The position numbers were made by a program, and so were the translations under genes. Source: Corynebacterium jeddahense (GTDB lineage: Bacteria > Actinomycetota > Actinomycetes > Mycobacteriales > Mycobacteriaceae). From it: a stretch of DNA of 64,000 bases. Below, piece after piece: positions 56,011 through 63,639 of this stretch (positions within the stretch are counted from its first letter, which is position 1; each line of letters opens with the position of its first letter). Below the pieces are notes generated by a model, which was given only the letters and a program-made list of their open reading frames with translations, made no database searches and had not been told where the DNA came from. The stretch covers positions 2,108,001-2,172,000 of the forward strand of contig NZ_CP063194.1 of the NCBI RefSeq assembly GCF_028609865.1, in the 5' to 3' direction.

Positions 56011-59000
56011 ATGTCTCAGCCCACGCCAGACACACGCACCCACCCCCTGCTACGCAGCCATCTCGCCCCGCCCGAGCGGACGCTTATCGACGTCCTCCGG
56101 GCCACCGCCGCCGCCCACCCCGACGCGGCGGCGATCGACGACGGCGGCGCAAGCGCAGGCACAAGCGCCAGCGCGGGCGACACCGAGGACGGCGTGCTCA
56201 CCTACGCGGAGCTCGTGGACGAGATCGAACGTCGCGCCGCGGACATGCGCGCCCAGGGCGTGCCGGATGGGGGGCGCGTGGGGGTCAGGATGACGTCGGG
56301 AAGCAAGGAGCTCTACCTCGCCATCCTGTCCACGATGCGCGCGGGCTGCGCGTACGTGCCGGTGGACGCGGACGACCCAGACGAGCGCGCCGAGACCGTC
56401 TTCGGCGAGGCGGACGTCGACGCGATCTGGACCGACGACGGGCTGCGGGTGCTCAAGCCGGCGGCGCCAACCCAGCTCGGCGAGGTCACGCCGGACCACG
56501 ACTGCTGGATCATCTTCACCTCGGGCTCGACGGGCAAGCCGAAGGGCGTGGCGGTGACGCACCGTTCGGCGGCGGCGTTCGTGGACGCGGAGGCGCGCCT
56601 GTTCTGCCAGGACAACCCGCTCGGCCCGGAGGACCGCGTGCTGGCGGGCCTGTCCGTGGCGTTCGACGCGAGCTGCGAGGAGATGTGGCTGGCGTGGCGC
56701 CACGGCGCGTGCCTCGTGCCGGCGCCGCGCGCACTCGTGCGCAGCGGCCAGGACCTGGGCCCGTGGCTGATCCGCCGCGACATCACGGTCGTCTCCACCG
56801 TGCCGACACTCGCCGGGCTGTGGCCGAAGGAGGCGCTGGACAACATTCGCCTGCTCATCGTGGGCGGTGAGGCCTGCTCGCAGGAGCTCACGGACCGCCT
56901 CGCCGACGGGCGCGAGATGTGGAACACGTACGGGCCGACGGAGGCGACCGTCGTGGCCAGCGCGAAGCGGCTCAAACCCGGCGAGCCGGTGACCATCGGC
57001 TGGCCGCTCGACGGCTGGGATCTCGCCGTTGCAAGCAACAGCGAGGAAGAGCAAGGAGAGCTCATCATCGGCGGCGTCGGCCTCGCGCGCTACCTCGACC
57101 CCGAGAAGGACAGGGAGAAGTACGCCCCGCGCGGCGACTGGCAGCGCGCCTACCGCACCGGCGACCACGTCAAGCTCACCGACCAGGGCCTCGCCTTCGT
57201 CGGCCGCGCGGACGACCAGGTGAAGATCGGCGGGCGCCGCATCGAGCTCGGCGAGGTCGAGGCGAACGTCGCGGCGCTCGACGGGGTGTACAACTCCGCC
57301 GTCGCGGTGCAGACGCTGCCCGCCGGCGACAAGGTCCTAGTCGGCTACGTCTCGCCCAACGACGGCGCGGACCTCGACGTCCAGCAGATGCGCGAGCGCC
57401 TCGCGGAGGTCATGCCGGCCGCGCTCGTCCCGCGACTGCACGTCATGGACGAGCTGCCCATCCGCACGTCCGGCAAGGTGGACAAAAAGGCGCTGCCGTG
57501 GCCACTGCCCGCCAGCATCGACGCGGTCGGGCTCACGCCAACCGAAACGTGGGTCGCCGAGCAGTGGGTCGCCGTCCTCGGCCTCGACGTGCCGGGCAAG
57601 GACGCGGACTTCTTCGAGCTCGGCGGATCCTCGCTCGCCGCAGCGTCGCTGGTCACGCGCCTGCGCGAGCGCGTCCCCACCATCGCGGTGCGCGACCTCT
57701 ACGACCACCCCAGGTTGGAGACGCTCGCCTCGCTTATCGACGAGCTCACGCTCACCAACCGCACCACCACCCGCGACCGCACCGTCCGGCCCGTGCGCGC
57801 CGGCACGAGAATCGCCCAGACCTTACTTATGGTGCCGGTGATGACGCTCAAGGCCGCCACCGCGGTGACCTGGGTGGCCGTGGCCGCGAACGTGCTCGGG
57901 CTGACGCAGCTGAACTGGGCGTGGCTGGCGGTGGCGTTCGTCGTCCTGTGCACCCCGCTCGGGCGCATCCCCATTGGGGCGCTCGGCGCGCGGGCGATCC
58001 GCGGGCGCGTGGCCCCCGGGGTGTACAAGCGCGGCGGCATGAAGCACCTGCGCCTGTGGGCAGCCGAGCGCTGGTTGGCCGCGTCCGGCGCGCTAAACAT
58101 CTCCAGCGCCAACGCGGCGAAGGTGACCGCGCGCCTGCTGGGCAACACCGTGGCGCGGGGCGTGGACATGCACACGTTCGCGCCAGTCACCGGCCTGCTC
58201 ACCGTGGGCGAGGGCGCGGCGATCGAGCCGGGCGTGGACCTTGCCGGCGCGTGGCTCGACGGCGACGAGCTCCACGTGGGCACCGTGGTCATCGGCGAGG
58301 ACGCCCGAGTCGGCGCGCGCTCCACGCTCATGCCCGGCACGGAGATCCGCGCCGGCGCGCACGTGGAGGCCGGCTCCACGGTTACCGGCGACAAGCCGGT
58401 GAAGAAGGGCGCGCGCTGGGCCGGCTCCCCCGCGCGCAAGGTGGGCCGTTCGAAGCACCGCTTCCCCGACGAGCGCCCGCCGCGCCGTCCGCTCTGGGCG
58501 TTGGGCTACGGCCTGACGTCGCTGGTCCTGGCGCTGCTGCCGGCCGTGGCGGCGATCGCGGGCGCGGCGGCGGCGCTCGGGCTCGCGCCGCTCGCGCACA
58601 CGTCGTCGGTCTGGGGCCTGCTCGTGTTCGCGCCGGTGGGCGGGCTGGTGTACTTCGGGATCGGTCTGGGGTTGACGTGGGTGGCCGTGAGGGTGGCGTC
58701 GATAAGCGTGAAGCCCGGCGTGTTCCCCGTGCGCAGCGTGCGCGGCTGGGGCCTATGGACGGTCACGCGGCTCATGGACGACGCCCGCACCCGCTACTTC
58801 CCCATCTACGCCGGGCTGGCCACGCCGGTGTGGCTGCGCTCGCTGGGCGCGACCATCGGCGAGCGCGCGGAGGTGTCCACGGCCGTGATGGTGCCGAAGC
58901 TCACGGAGGTGCGCGACGGGGCGTTTCTTGCCGACGACACCATGGTGGCCACCTACGAACTCGGCGGCGGCTGGATCCGTACCGACCGCTCCGTGGTGGG

Positions 59001-59859
59001 CAAACGCAGCTTCGTGGGCAACTCCGGCATGGTCGCGCCCGGGCGCAAGCTGGCGAAGCAGTCGCTGGTGGCGGTGCTCTCCGCAAGCCCGAAGAAGTCG
59101 AAGGCCGGGTCGAACTGGTGGGGCTCGCCGCCGGAGCGCATGCGCCGCGTCGAGGTCGAGGCCGCTGGCGAGGCGACCTACGCCCCCTCGCGCGCGCTCA
59201 TGCGCAAGCGCGGCCTCGTGGAGACCCTGCGCCTGCTCGCTCCGATGACGCAGGCGGTGCTGGCGGCGGTGTTCGCGGCTGCTGTGGTTTCGCTGTTGCA
59301 GCGCGTCGGCTTCTGGGCGTACCTGCTCGGCGGCCTGGTCTGGATGGCGGTGGGCGTGCTCGCCGTGCTGTCCGCCGTGGTGGCGAAGTGGGTGCTCGTG
59401 GGCCGGCACCGCGCGGGCGAGCACCCGCTGTACTCCTGGTTCGTGTGGCTCAACGAACTGCAGGACCAGTTCATCGAGGTCGTGGCCGCGCCGTGGTTCT
59501 TCAACTGGGCGTCCGGCGCGGGGGAGATGAACCTGGCGCTGCGCGCGCTCGGTGTGTGCGTCGGCCGCGGCGCGTGGATCGAGTCCTACTGGTTCCCGGA
59601 AACGGACCTGTGCGTGGTGGGCCGCGGGGCCTCTGTGGGCCCAGGCACGGTGGTGCAGACGCACCTGTTCCAGGACCGCGTGATGTCCCTGGACACGGTG
59701 CGCATACTCGAGTCCGCCACCCTGGGGCCGCACTCGGTGTCGCTGCCAGGCTCCGTGATCGGCGCCGGCGCGACCGTCGGACCGGGCTCGCTGGTCATGC
59801 GTGGCGACGAGGTGCCGGCGATGACAGTGTGGCAGGGCAACCCCGTGGAGCCGCGGTAG
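56011..59859 (+). CDS. Pls/PosA-type membrane peptide synthetase
   Basis: A 1282-residue non-ribosomal synthetase. The adenylation domain (about 20-500) shows IIFTSGSTGKPKGVAVTH (from 167) and NTYGPTEATVVAS (from about 304). A carrier domain follows with the phosphopantetheine Ser in DFFELGGSSLAAASL (about 538). Beyond it are several transmembrane pairs alternating with three left-handed beta-helix, acyltransferase-like domains (about 715-795, 930-1030, 1190-1280; GTVVIGEDARVGARSTLMPG, PGSVIGAGATVGPGSLVMRG). This layout (A-T-TM-three C-like domains) is that of epsilon-poly-lysine synthetase Pls and its relatives, which make amino-acid homopolymers without a thioesterase. The amino acid used cannot be read from sequence. 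Confidence 0.82.
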   Translation: MSQPTPDTRTHPLLRSHLAPPERTLIDVLRATAAAHPDAAAIDDGGASAGTSASAGDTEDGVLTYAELVDEIERRAADMRAQGVPDGGRVGVRMTSGSKELYLAILSTMRAGCAYVPVDADDPDERAETVFGEADVDAIWTDDGLRVLKPAAPTQLGEVTPDHDCWIIFTSGSTGKPKGVAVTHRSAAAFVDAEARLFCQDNPLGPEDRVLAGLSVAFDASCEEMWLAWRHGACLVPAPRALVRSGQDLGPWLIRRDITVVSTVPTLAGLWPKEALDNIRLLIVGGEACSQELTDRLADGREMWNTYGPTEATVVASAKRLKPGEPVTIGWPLDGWDLAVASNSEEEQGELIIGGVGLARYLDPEKDREKYAPRGDWQRAYRTGDHVKLTDQGLAFVGRADDQVKIGGRRIELGEVEANVAALDGVYNSAVAVQTLPAGDKVLVGYVSPNDGADLDVQQMRERLAEVMPAALVPRLHVMDELPIRTSGKVDKKALPWPLPASIDAVGLTPTETWVAEQWVAVLGLDVPGKDADFFELGGSSLAAASLVTRLRERVPTIAVRDLYDHPRLETLASLIDELTLTNRTTTRDRTVRPVRAGTRIAQTLLMVPVMTLKAATAVTWVAVAANVLGLTQLNWAWLAVAFVVLCTPLGRIPIGALGARAIRGRVAPGVYKRGGMKHLRLWAAERWLAASGALNISSANAAKVTARLLGNTVARGVDMHTFAPVTGLLTVGEGAAIEPGVDLAGAWLDGDELHVGTVVIGEDARVGARSTLMPGTEIRAGAHVEAGSTVTGDKPVKKGARWAGSPARKVGRSKHRFPDERPPRRPLWALGYGLTSLVLALLPAVAAIAGAAAALGLAPLAHTSSVWGLLVFAPVGGLVYFGIGLGLTWVAVRVASISVKPGVFPVRSVRGWGLWTVTRLMDDARTRYFPIYAGLATPVWLRSLGATIGERAEVSTAVMVPKLTEVRDGAFLADDTMVATYELGGGWIRTDRSVVGKRSFVGNSGMVAPGRKLAKQSLVAVLSASPKKSKAGSNWWGSPPERMRRVEVEAAGEATYAPSRALMRKRGLVETLRLLAPMTQAVLAAVFAAAVVSLLQRVGFWAYLLGGLVWMAVGVLAVLSAVVAKWVLVGRHRAGEHPLYSWFVWLNELQDQFIEVVAAPWFFNWASGAGEMNLALRALGVCVGRGAWIESYWFPETDLCVVGRGASVGPGTVVQTHLFQDRVMSLDTVRILESATLGPHSVSLPGSVIGAGATVGPGSLVMRGDEVPAMTVWQGNPVEPR

Positions 59860-59862
59860 GGG

Positions 59863-60375
59863 CTACTCGCGTACAAACCGCTCGATCCCTTTCATCGGCA
59901 GTAGCAAGTGCAATGGCTCTCCTGGCAGCTCCTGAAAGTCGGCGTGCCGAAGGTAGAAGTCTTTCGCCTGCTGGTCCAAAGCGTGGACTACGACTGCAGC
60001 TACGCCGATTACCTCCGCAGCCGTAAAACACCGCGCCAACGCGTCCCGCAGAAGCGCCTTGCCCACTCCCCGGCCTTGGGCGTTCCCGTCCACGGCAAGA
60101 CGAGCGAGGATAATCACCGGAATCGGGTCCGGACGCCGATGCGCAAAGCTGCCCGGCGCGGTAAGCTTGTCCAAACCCCCCGTGCAGATTGCGTAGTAGC
60201 CGGCCACTCGCTCGTTCCACGTGGAGACGTACACGACGCAATTTTTCACTCGTTGGTTTTGCAGGGCATACCGGTGAAACCAGACATCCAACGAGTCGAC
60301 TCCACACCGAAACGACGCCCGTTCGTCGACCCTCTCCAGTTTTCTCGGTGCCTTGAGGACACCGTCACCGGCCAA
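59863..60375 (-). CDS. GNAT acetyltransferase toxin, TacT-like
   Basis: A 170-residue Gcn5-type acetyltransferase of the TacT group, which acetylates the amino group of charged tRNAs and blocks translation. The acetyl-CoA loop is RLAVDGNAQGRGVGKALLRD; the typical front FRCGVDSLDVWFHRYA and end DFYLRHADFQELPGEP are present. A TTG at 60375 within the antitoxin end (AAGGAA upstream) is the likely start, overlapping tacA by 11 bases; no ATG or GTG lies in frame nearby. It is partner to the DUF1778 gene. It ends four bases from the convergent peptide synthetase stop. Confidence 0.8.
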   Translation of the reverse strand: MAGDGVLKAPRKLERVDERASFRCGVDSLDVWFHRYALQNQRVKNCVVYVSTWNERVAGYYAICTGGLDKLTAPGSFAHRRPDPIPVIILARLAVDGNAQGRGVGKALLRDALARCFTAAEVIGVAAVVVHALDQQAKDFYLRHADFQELPGEPLHLLLPMKGIERFVRE

Positions 60376-60649
60376 AGTCGAATTCCTTTCCAAACGGGCT
60401 ATCCGCGGCAAACAGTTCAGCAAGCTTGGCCAGATCCGCCGGGCGCTCCAGCAACTGCTCGACCCGCGAGAAATTCTCCTCACTCAGAACAAACCAGCGC
60501 TGATCAGCGAGCACCATTTCCGCCCGCTCCACCGCACTCTCCAGCACGAACTCTGAAACGGATTTGTTCATCGCCTCTGCTGCTTGCCGCAGCCGATCAT
60601 CCTGCAGCGCCGTGGTCCGCAGATTCAGTCGGCGGTCTTTCACTGTCAC
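60365..60649 (-). CDS. DUF1778 ribbon-helix-helix antitoxin, TacA-like
   Basis: A 94-residue antitoxin: N-terminal ribbon-helix-helix (RRLNLRTTALQDDRLRQAAE, then NKSVSEFVLESAVERAE) and a C-terminal toxin-neutralising tail containing FVLSEENFSRVEQLLERP. I chose GTG 60649 with GGGGAG about eight bases upstream. It is the first gene of the tacA-tacT pair and by family precedent represses the pair through the palindrome just upstream. Confidence 0.82.
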   Translation of the reverse strand: MTVKDRRLNLRTTALQDDRLRQAAEAMNKSVSEFVLESAVERAEMVLADQRWFVLSEENFSRVEQLLERPADLAKLAELFAADSPFGKEFDFGR

Positions 60650-60669
60650 GTTGACACTCCCCTCTAGTT

Positions 60670-60686
60670 TGTACGCACAGTGTACA
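60670..60686. promoter_or_regulatory. operator-like palindrome of the tacA-tacT pair
   Basis: TGTAC-N7-GTACA (60670-60674 and 60682-60686), 21 bases upstream of the tacA start. Ribbon-helix-helix antitoxins typically bind such short inverted repeats over their own promoter; binding here is inferred. Confidence 0.5.
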
Positions 60687-60709
60687 CACATATCGTCTCG
60701 GCGCAAATG

Positions 60710-60744
60710 GAAAGCCCGCCCTGCGACGAATCGCAGAGCGGGGC
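60710..60744 (-). terminator. terminator after the sortase-linked surface gene
   Basis: Imperfect hairpin GCCCGC-C-CTGCGA / TCGCAG-A-GCGGGGC around the loop CGAA (60714-60744), followed on the minus strand by TTTCC. It lies about 30 bases after the stop at 60773 and before tacA. Confidence 0.6.
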
Positions 60745-60772
60745 CGACTGAAGTTGCTAGGGCAGGCCCGAA

Positions 60773-61615
60773 CTAGACCGTCTGGCGGCGGGTGAAGGCG
60801 TAGCCCGCGGCGCCGACGATCGAGAGGATGAGCAGGGCGACCAGGCCGGCCGGCAGCTTGGTCACGCCGGTGGAGGCGCTCATGCCACGCTCGCCATTGG
60901 CGGCGGTGCCGTTGTTGGCGGCAGCGTTACCGGTACCGGCCGTGCCAGCGTTGCCGGTGCCCGCGTTGTTCACGCCGCCCTTGGCCGCGACCTGGTTAGC
61001 GATCTCGTCGCCGTGCTCGCGCTTCAGACGGTCGGACTCGGCCTTCTCCTCCGGGGAGGCCGGCTCGTTCACGCGGTTCTGGTCCTTGACCAGGTCGCCG
61101 TCCTTGTTCACGAAGTAGCGCACGCCCGCGATGATCAGGCCCAGGCCCGCAACCGCACCGAGTGAGCCGAGGATGATGGCGCGCTTCTTTTCCGGGTCCA
61201 TGGTGGAGGTGGTGGTGGCCGTGGCCGTGTTCGTTGCCGGGGCCGTCGAGGTCGTGGTCGTGGTGTGAGTGTTCGTCTCCGGCGTCTTAGTCGAGGACGG
61301 CTTCGGCGACTCTACCGGCGACGACGGTTCCTTCGTGCCGAACGAGTTGGACTGGGTCGGCTCAGAGCCCGGCTGAGGCTGGCCCGGGAAGACACCCTCG
61401 ACCGGATCCGCCGGCCGGTTGCCCGGCACGTTCGCTTCGCCTTCACCCGTGCCGTTACCGAAGATGCTGGTGCCGGCGTCGTTCGCGGAGTCGCCCGCGC
61501 GCTGGATCGACGGGTCGTTCACGCGCGATCCCTCCTGCGCGTTCGCGGCCGGCATGATACCCACACCCAGGGCCGCCGCGGTGGTCAGTGCGATTGCAGT
61601 CTTGTTCATACGCAT
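60773..61615 (-). CDS. sortase-substrate surface protein, paralogue C
   Basis: A 280-residue secreted protein: signal peptide cleaved near ANA-QE, a Gly/Pro/Ser/Thr-rich region (about 50-140), an internal hydrophobic helix (AIILGSLGAVAGLGLIIAGV), then RYFVNKDGDLVKDQNRVNEP and EKAESDRLKREHGDEIANQ, nearly the same as in paralogue B, a Gly/Asn/Ala repeat and a C-terminal signal SASTGVTKLPAG, hydrophobic helix and FTRRQTV. SASTG fits x-A-x-T-G. GGAG lies seven bases before ATG 61615. It pairs with the sortase at 61787-62512. Confidence 0.7.
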   Translation of the reverse strand: MRMNKTAIALTTAAALGVGIMPAANAQEGSRVNDPSIQRAGDSANDAGTSIFGNGTGEGEANVPGNRPADPVEGVFPGQPQPGSEPTQSNSFGTKEPSSPVESPKPSSTKTPETNTHTTTTTSTAPATNTATATTTSTMDPEKKRAIILGSLGAVAGLGLIIAGVRYFVNKDGDLVKDQNRVNEPASPEEKAESDRLKREHGDEIANQVAAKGGVNNAGTGNAGTAGTGNAAANNGTAANGERGMSASTGVTKLPAGLVALLILSIVGAAGYAFTRRQTV

Positions 61616-61688
61616 TGTTCTGCTCCTTCACTTTCGCGTTCTCGGTTTGCCCCACCCTTATGACAGATCGCCATAGGGACGGGGCCAC

Positions 61689-61757
61689 GTTACAACTACG
61701 TGCTTCGCAGCACCTGCGAGCGTATGTAACATCCACCCCTTACGTAACTTGTGTTAC
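61689..61757. promoter_or_regulatory. cluster of GTTAC/GTAAC motifs upstream of paralogue C
   Basis: GTTAC at 61689, GTAAC at 61726, TTACGTAAC at 61740 and GTTAC at 61753, 74-142 bases upstream of the surface gene start. Repeated GTAAC/GTTAC units resemble sites of MtrA, a response regulator controlling actinobacterial envelope genes. The match is by eye, so the regulator is a guess. Confidence 0.4.
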
Positions 61758-61786
61758 AACAATCCCCGCTTATAGGGGCACCTTTC

Positions 61787-62512
61787 TCAGCCCCGAGGAA
61801 CCGCGGGCGCGGGCCCCATCGCCCCCTCGATCGGCCCCACGACCCCCTGGAATTGCCAGCCCACGACGGCATTTCGCACCGACTGCTGATAGAACGGCGG
61901 CTGGATGCAGCTAATCGTTAACAACCTCCCAGGCGTCGCCCCCTCCCCCCAGATCGAGGTATCACTGCTCAGCGCCGCCTTCACCGGGTCATGCAAATCC
62001 GTCGCCGTGTACTTCAGCCACGCCTCGCCGGAGGTCTCCGTGCGCAGGTACAGCACGTCGCCGATGCGGACGTTGTGGTGGTCGGCGGAGCCGTCGTAAA
62101 GCTTGTCAAAGACCGCCTCCACCCCCGAGCCCGTATGGCCCGCGATGACCACGATGTCCTCCGCGTTCGAGCCCGGCAGCGAGTACGGGCGGTCCGGCGC
62201 GGTGTACGCGCACGCAAGGTTGAGCGTCGCGGGGTTGATCGCACCGTCAATCGCGCGGCAGTCGTTCGGCTCGAACCCCGCGTCCAGACCAATCGAGGGG
62301 ATGTACATCTCCACCGGGCGGCTCGCCGCGATATACGGCGGATCCGCCTGCGGCGCGGGCGCGGGGGCCTCGGCGGCGGGCGGCGGAGTCGGGGGCTCGT
62401 CGGGTTGGTTGTCGGTCCAGAGCACCCACCCAAGTGCAGCCAGCGTAACGACGACCAAAGGTCCAACCACGGACCCGCCGCGCCGTGGCGCGTGGGAATG
62501 GCGAGCCGCCAT
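61787..62512 (-). CDS. class E/F-like sortase, copy 2
   Basis: A 241-residue sortase related to copy 1 at about half of its positions. It has an N-terminal membrane helix (VVGPLVVVTLAALGWVLW), a Pro/Ala linker and core motifs VVIAGHTGSG (His), LLTISCIQPP (Cys) and SVRNAVVGW (Arg). AGGAGG lies six bases before ATG 62512. Its likely substrate is the adjacent surface protein with SASTG. The two sortase loci, 10 kb apart, look like an old duplication. Confidence 0.82.
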   Translation of the reverse strand: MAARHSHAPRRGGSVVGPLVVVTLAALGWVLWTDNQPDEPPTPPPAAEAPAPAPQADPPYIAASRPVEMYIPSIGLDAGFEPNDCRAIDGAINPATLNLACAYTAPDRPYSLPGSNAEDIVVIAGHTGSGVEAVFDKLYDGSADHHNVRIGDVLYLRTETSGEAWLKYTATDLHDPVKAALSSDTSIWGEGATPGRLLTISCIQPPFYQQSVRNAVVGWQFQGVVGPIEGAMGPAPAVPRG

Positions 62513-62596
62513 GACAGGCCTCCTTCCCGGTTCGGTGTGGGTGCGATCGTAGTGCGCGGGGTGAGAGGCCGGAAACCTAGGGCGGTTGTGTTTTCT

Positions 62597-63172
62597 TCAT
62601 CGTCCGAGTGGCATCTCGGTCTGGAGCAGCGGTGGTACCGGGATGACCCCCTGGGGCCGTAATCGTCTCATCTCTTGCAGCGCCTCGCCCCAATGCGTCT
62701 GATCAAGGGGCATCCAATTCTCAACCGCGGACAGGTACGAGCTGGAGAGGATCTTGTTTACCCCAGCGCGTTCAGATTTTGTCAGCTCTCGTTTCGCCTC
62801 AGTTCTATCCGCGCACGCGAGTAAGGCGAGCGCATCTTGGACATGGCGCTCCCGGTTCGCATCGGGGAGCCGAAGGGCATGGCCCTTCATCGCAAGGGCG
62901 GACCAGACGTTAGGCAACCTGACCGTATGTGCCGCGCTGACCGCTTCCGCCACGCCGACCAGCGTCGAATGGTTCATCGGATCAACGACGACGTCCACGT
63001 CTTCCGTGGATCTTCCGTAGCCAACATCATTTAAGGTGCAATGCAGCTGGGTCATTGCCCCGCCTACGAGCAACCAGTCCTCACCGTCCAACGCAGATGC
63101 GACCTGATGTAGCCCGGGGTACACGCCGCTGCGCCTTTCTAGTCCCCACTGCTGCACCCACAGCGGAATCAA
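62597..63172 (-). CDS. nucleotidyltransferase-like protein (AbiEii/MNT-like)
   Basis: A 191-residue protein with LLVGGAMTQLHCT and GYGRSTEDVDVVVDP: the G-G-x(n)-R-x-T-x-D-x-D signature of the DNA polymerase-beta/MNT nucleotidyltransferase fold seen in AbiEii-type toxins. It is shorter than full AbiEii (about 250-300), ends with a Leu/Pro-rich stretch, and no AbiEi partner is directly adjacent. It could be a toxin-like orphan or a reduced nucleotidyltransferase. It is divergent from an XRE-family gene 142 bases away. Confidence 0.6.
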   Translation of the reverse strand: MIPLWVQQWGLERRSGVYPGLHQVASALDGEDWLLVGGAMTQLHCTLNDVGYGRSTEDVDVVVDPMNHSTLVGVAEAVSAAHTVRLPNVWSALAMKGHALRLPDANRERHVQDALALLACADRTEAKRELTKSERAGVNKILSSSYLSAVENWMPLDQTHWGEALQEMRRLRPQGVIPVPPLLQTEMPLGR

Positions 63173-63313
63173 GCGGTCCGGCGCGGGGCCTCGGCGGTGG
63201 GAGGCTCGAGCGTGGGCGCGTCAGTGCCGGCCCGAAGCATGCCAAGCCGTTGCCCTAGACCGTCAACTTCTGTACCATAAATGATACAAACCGTGACAAG
63301 AAGGGGGAGTCCT

Positions 63314-63637
63314 GTGAGCGATACATTCAACGCACTGCTGCGGGCACAAACAGAGAAGGACCCAGCGTTCGCTGAAGCTTATGAGCGTGAGCTGAAACGG
63401 ATCCAAACCTACGACCGGATCGTCAACACGATTGAGGAGCACCGCGAAAATCTGGGACTCACCAAAAAGCGCATGGCTCAGGTTTCCGGCATCCCGTACT
63501 CTTCCGTTCGCCGATTGCTTACCTCGTCTGGACGCGAAGTGAATCCAACTGTTGGTACGCTCGCGGACTTGGCAGCGTCTGTCAATCTACGTCTCACGCT
63601 AGAACCTGATATTGAACGCTTAGAAACAAATTCGTAG
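63314..63637 (+). CDS. XRE-family helix-turn-helix protein, antitoxin-like
   Basis: A 107-residue protein. The N-terminal helices include AEAYERELKRIQTYDRIVN, and the helix-turn-helix is LGLTKKRMAQVSGIPYSSVR (Cro/CI type). I chose GTG 63314 because GGGGGAG precedes it; the upstream in-frame ATG has none. The size and fold match antitoxins such as HigA. It converges tail-to-tail with a RelE/HigB-like gene two bases away, which is not the usual co-directional order. Confidence 0.7.
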   Translation: MSDTFNALLRAQTEKDPAFAEAYERELKRIQTYDRIVNTIEEHRENLGLTKKRMAQVSGIPYSSVRRLLTSSGREVNPTVGTLADLAASVNLRLTLEPDIERLETNS

Positions 63638-63639
63638 GT

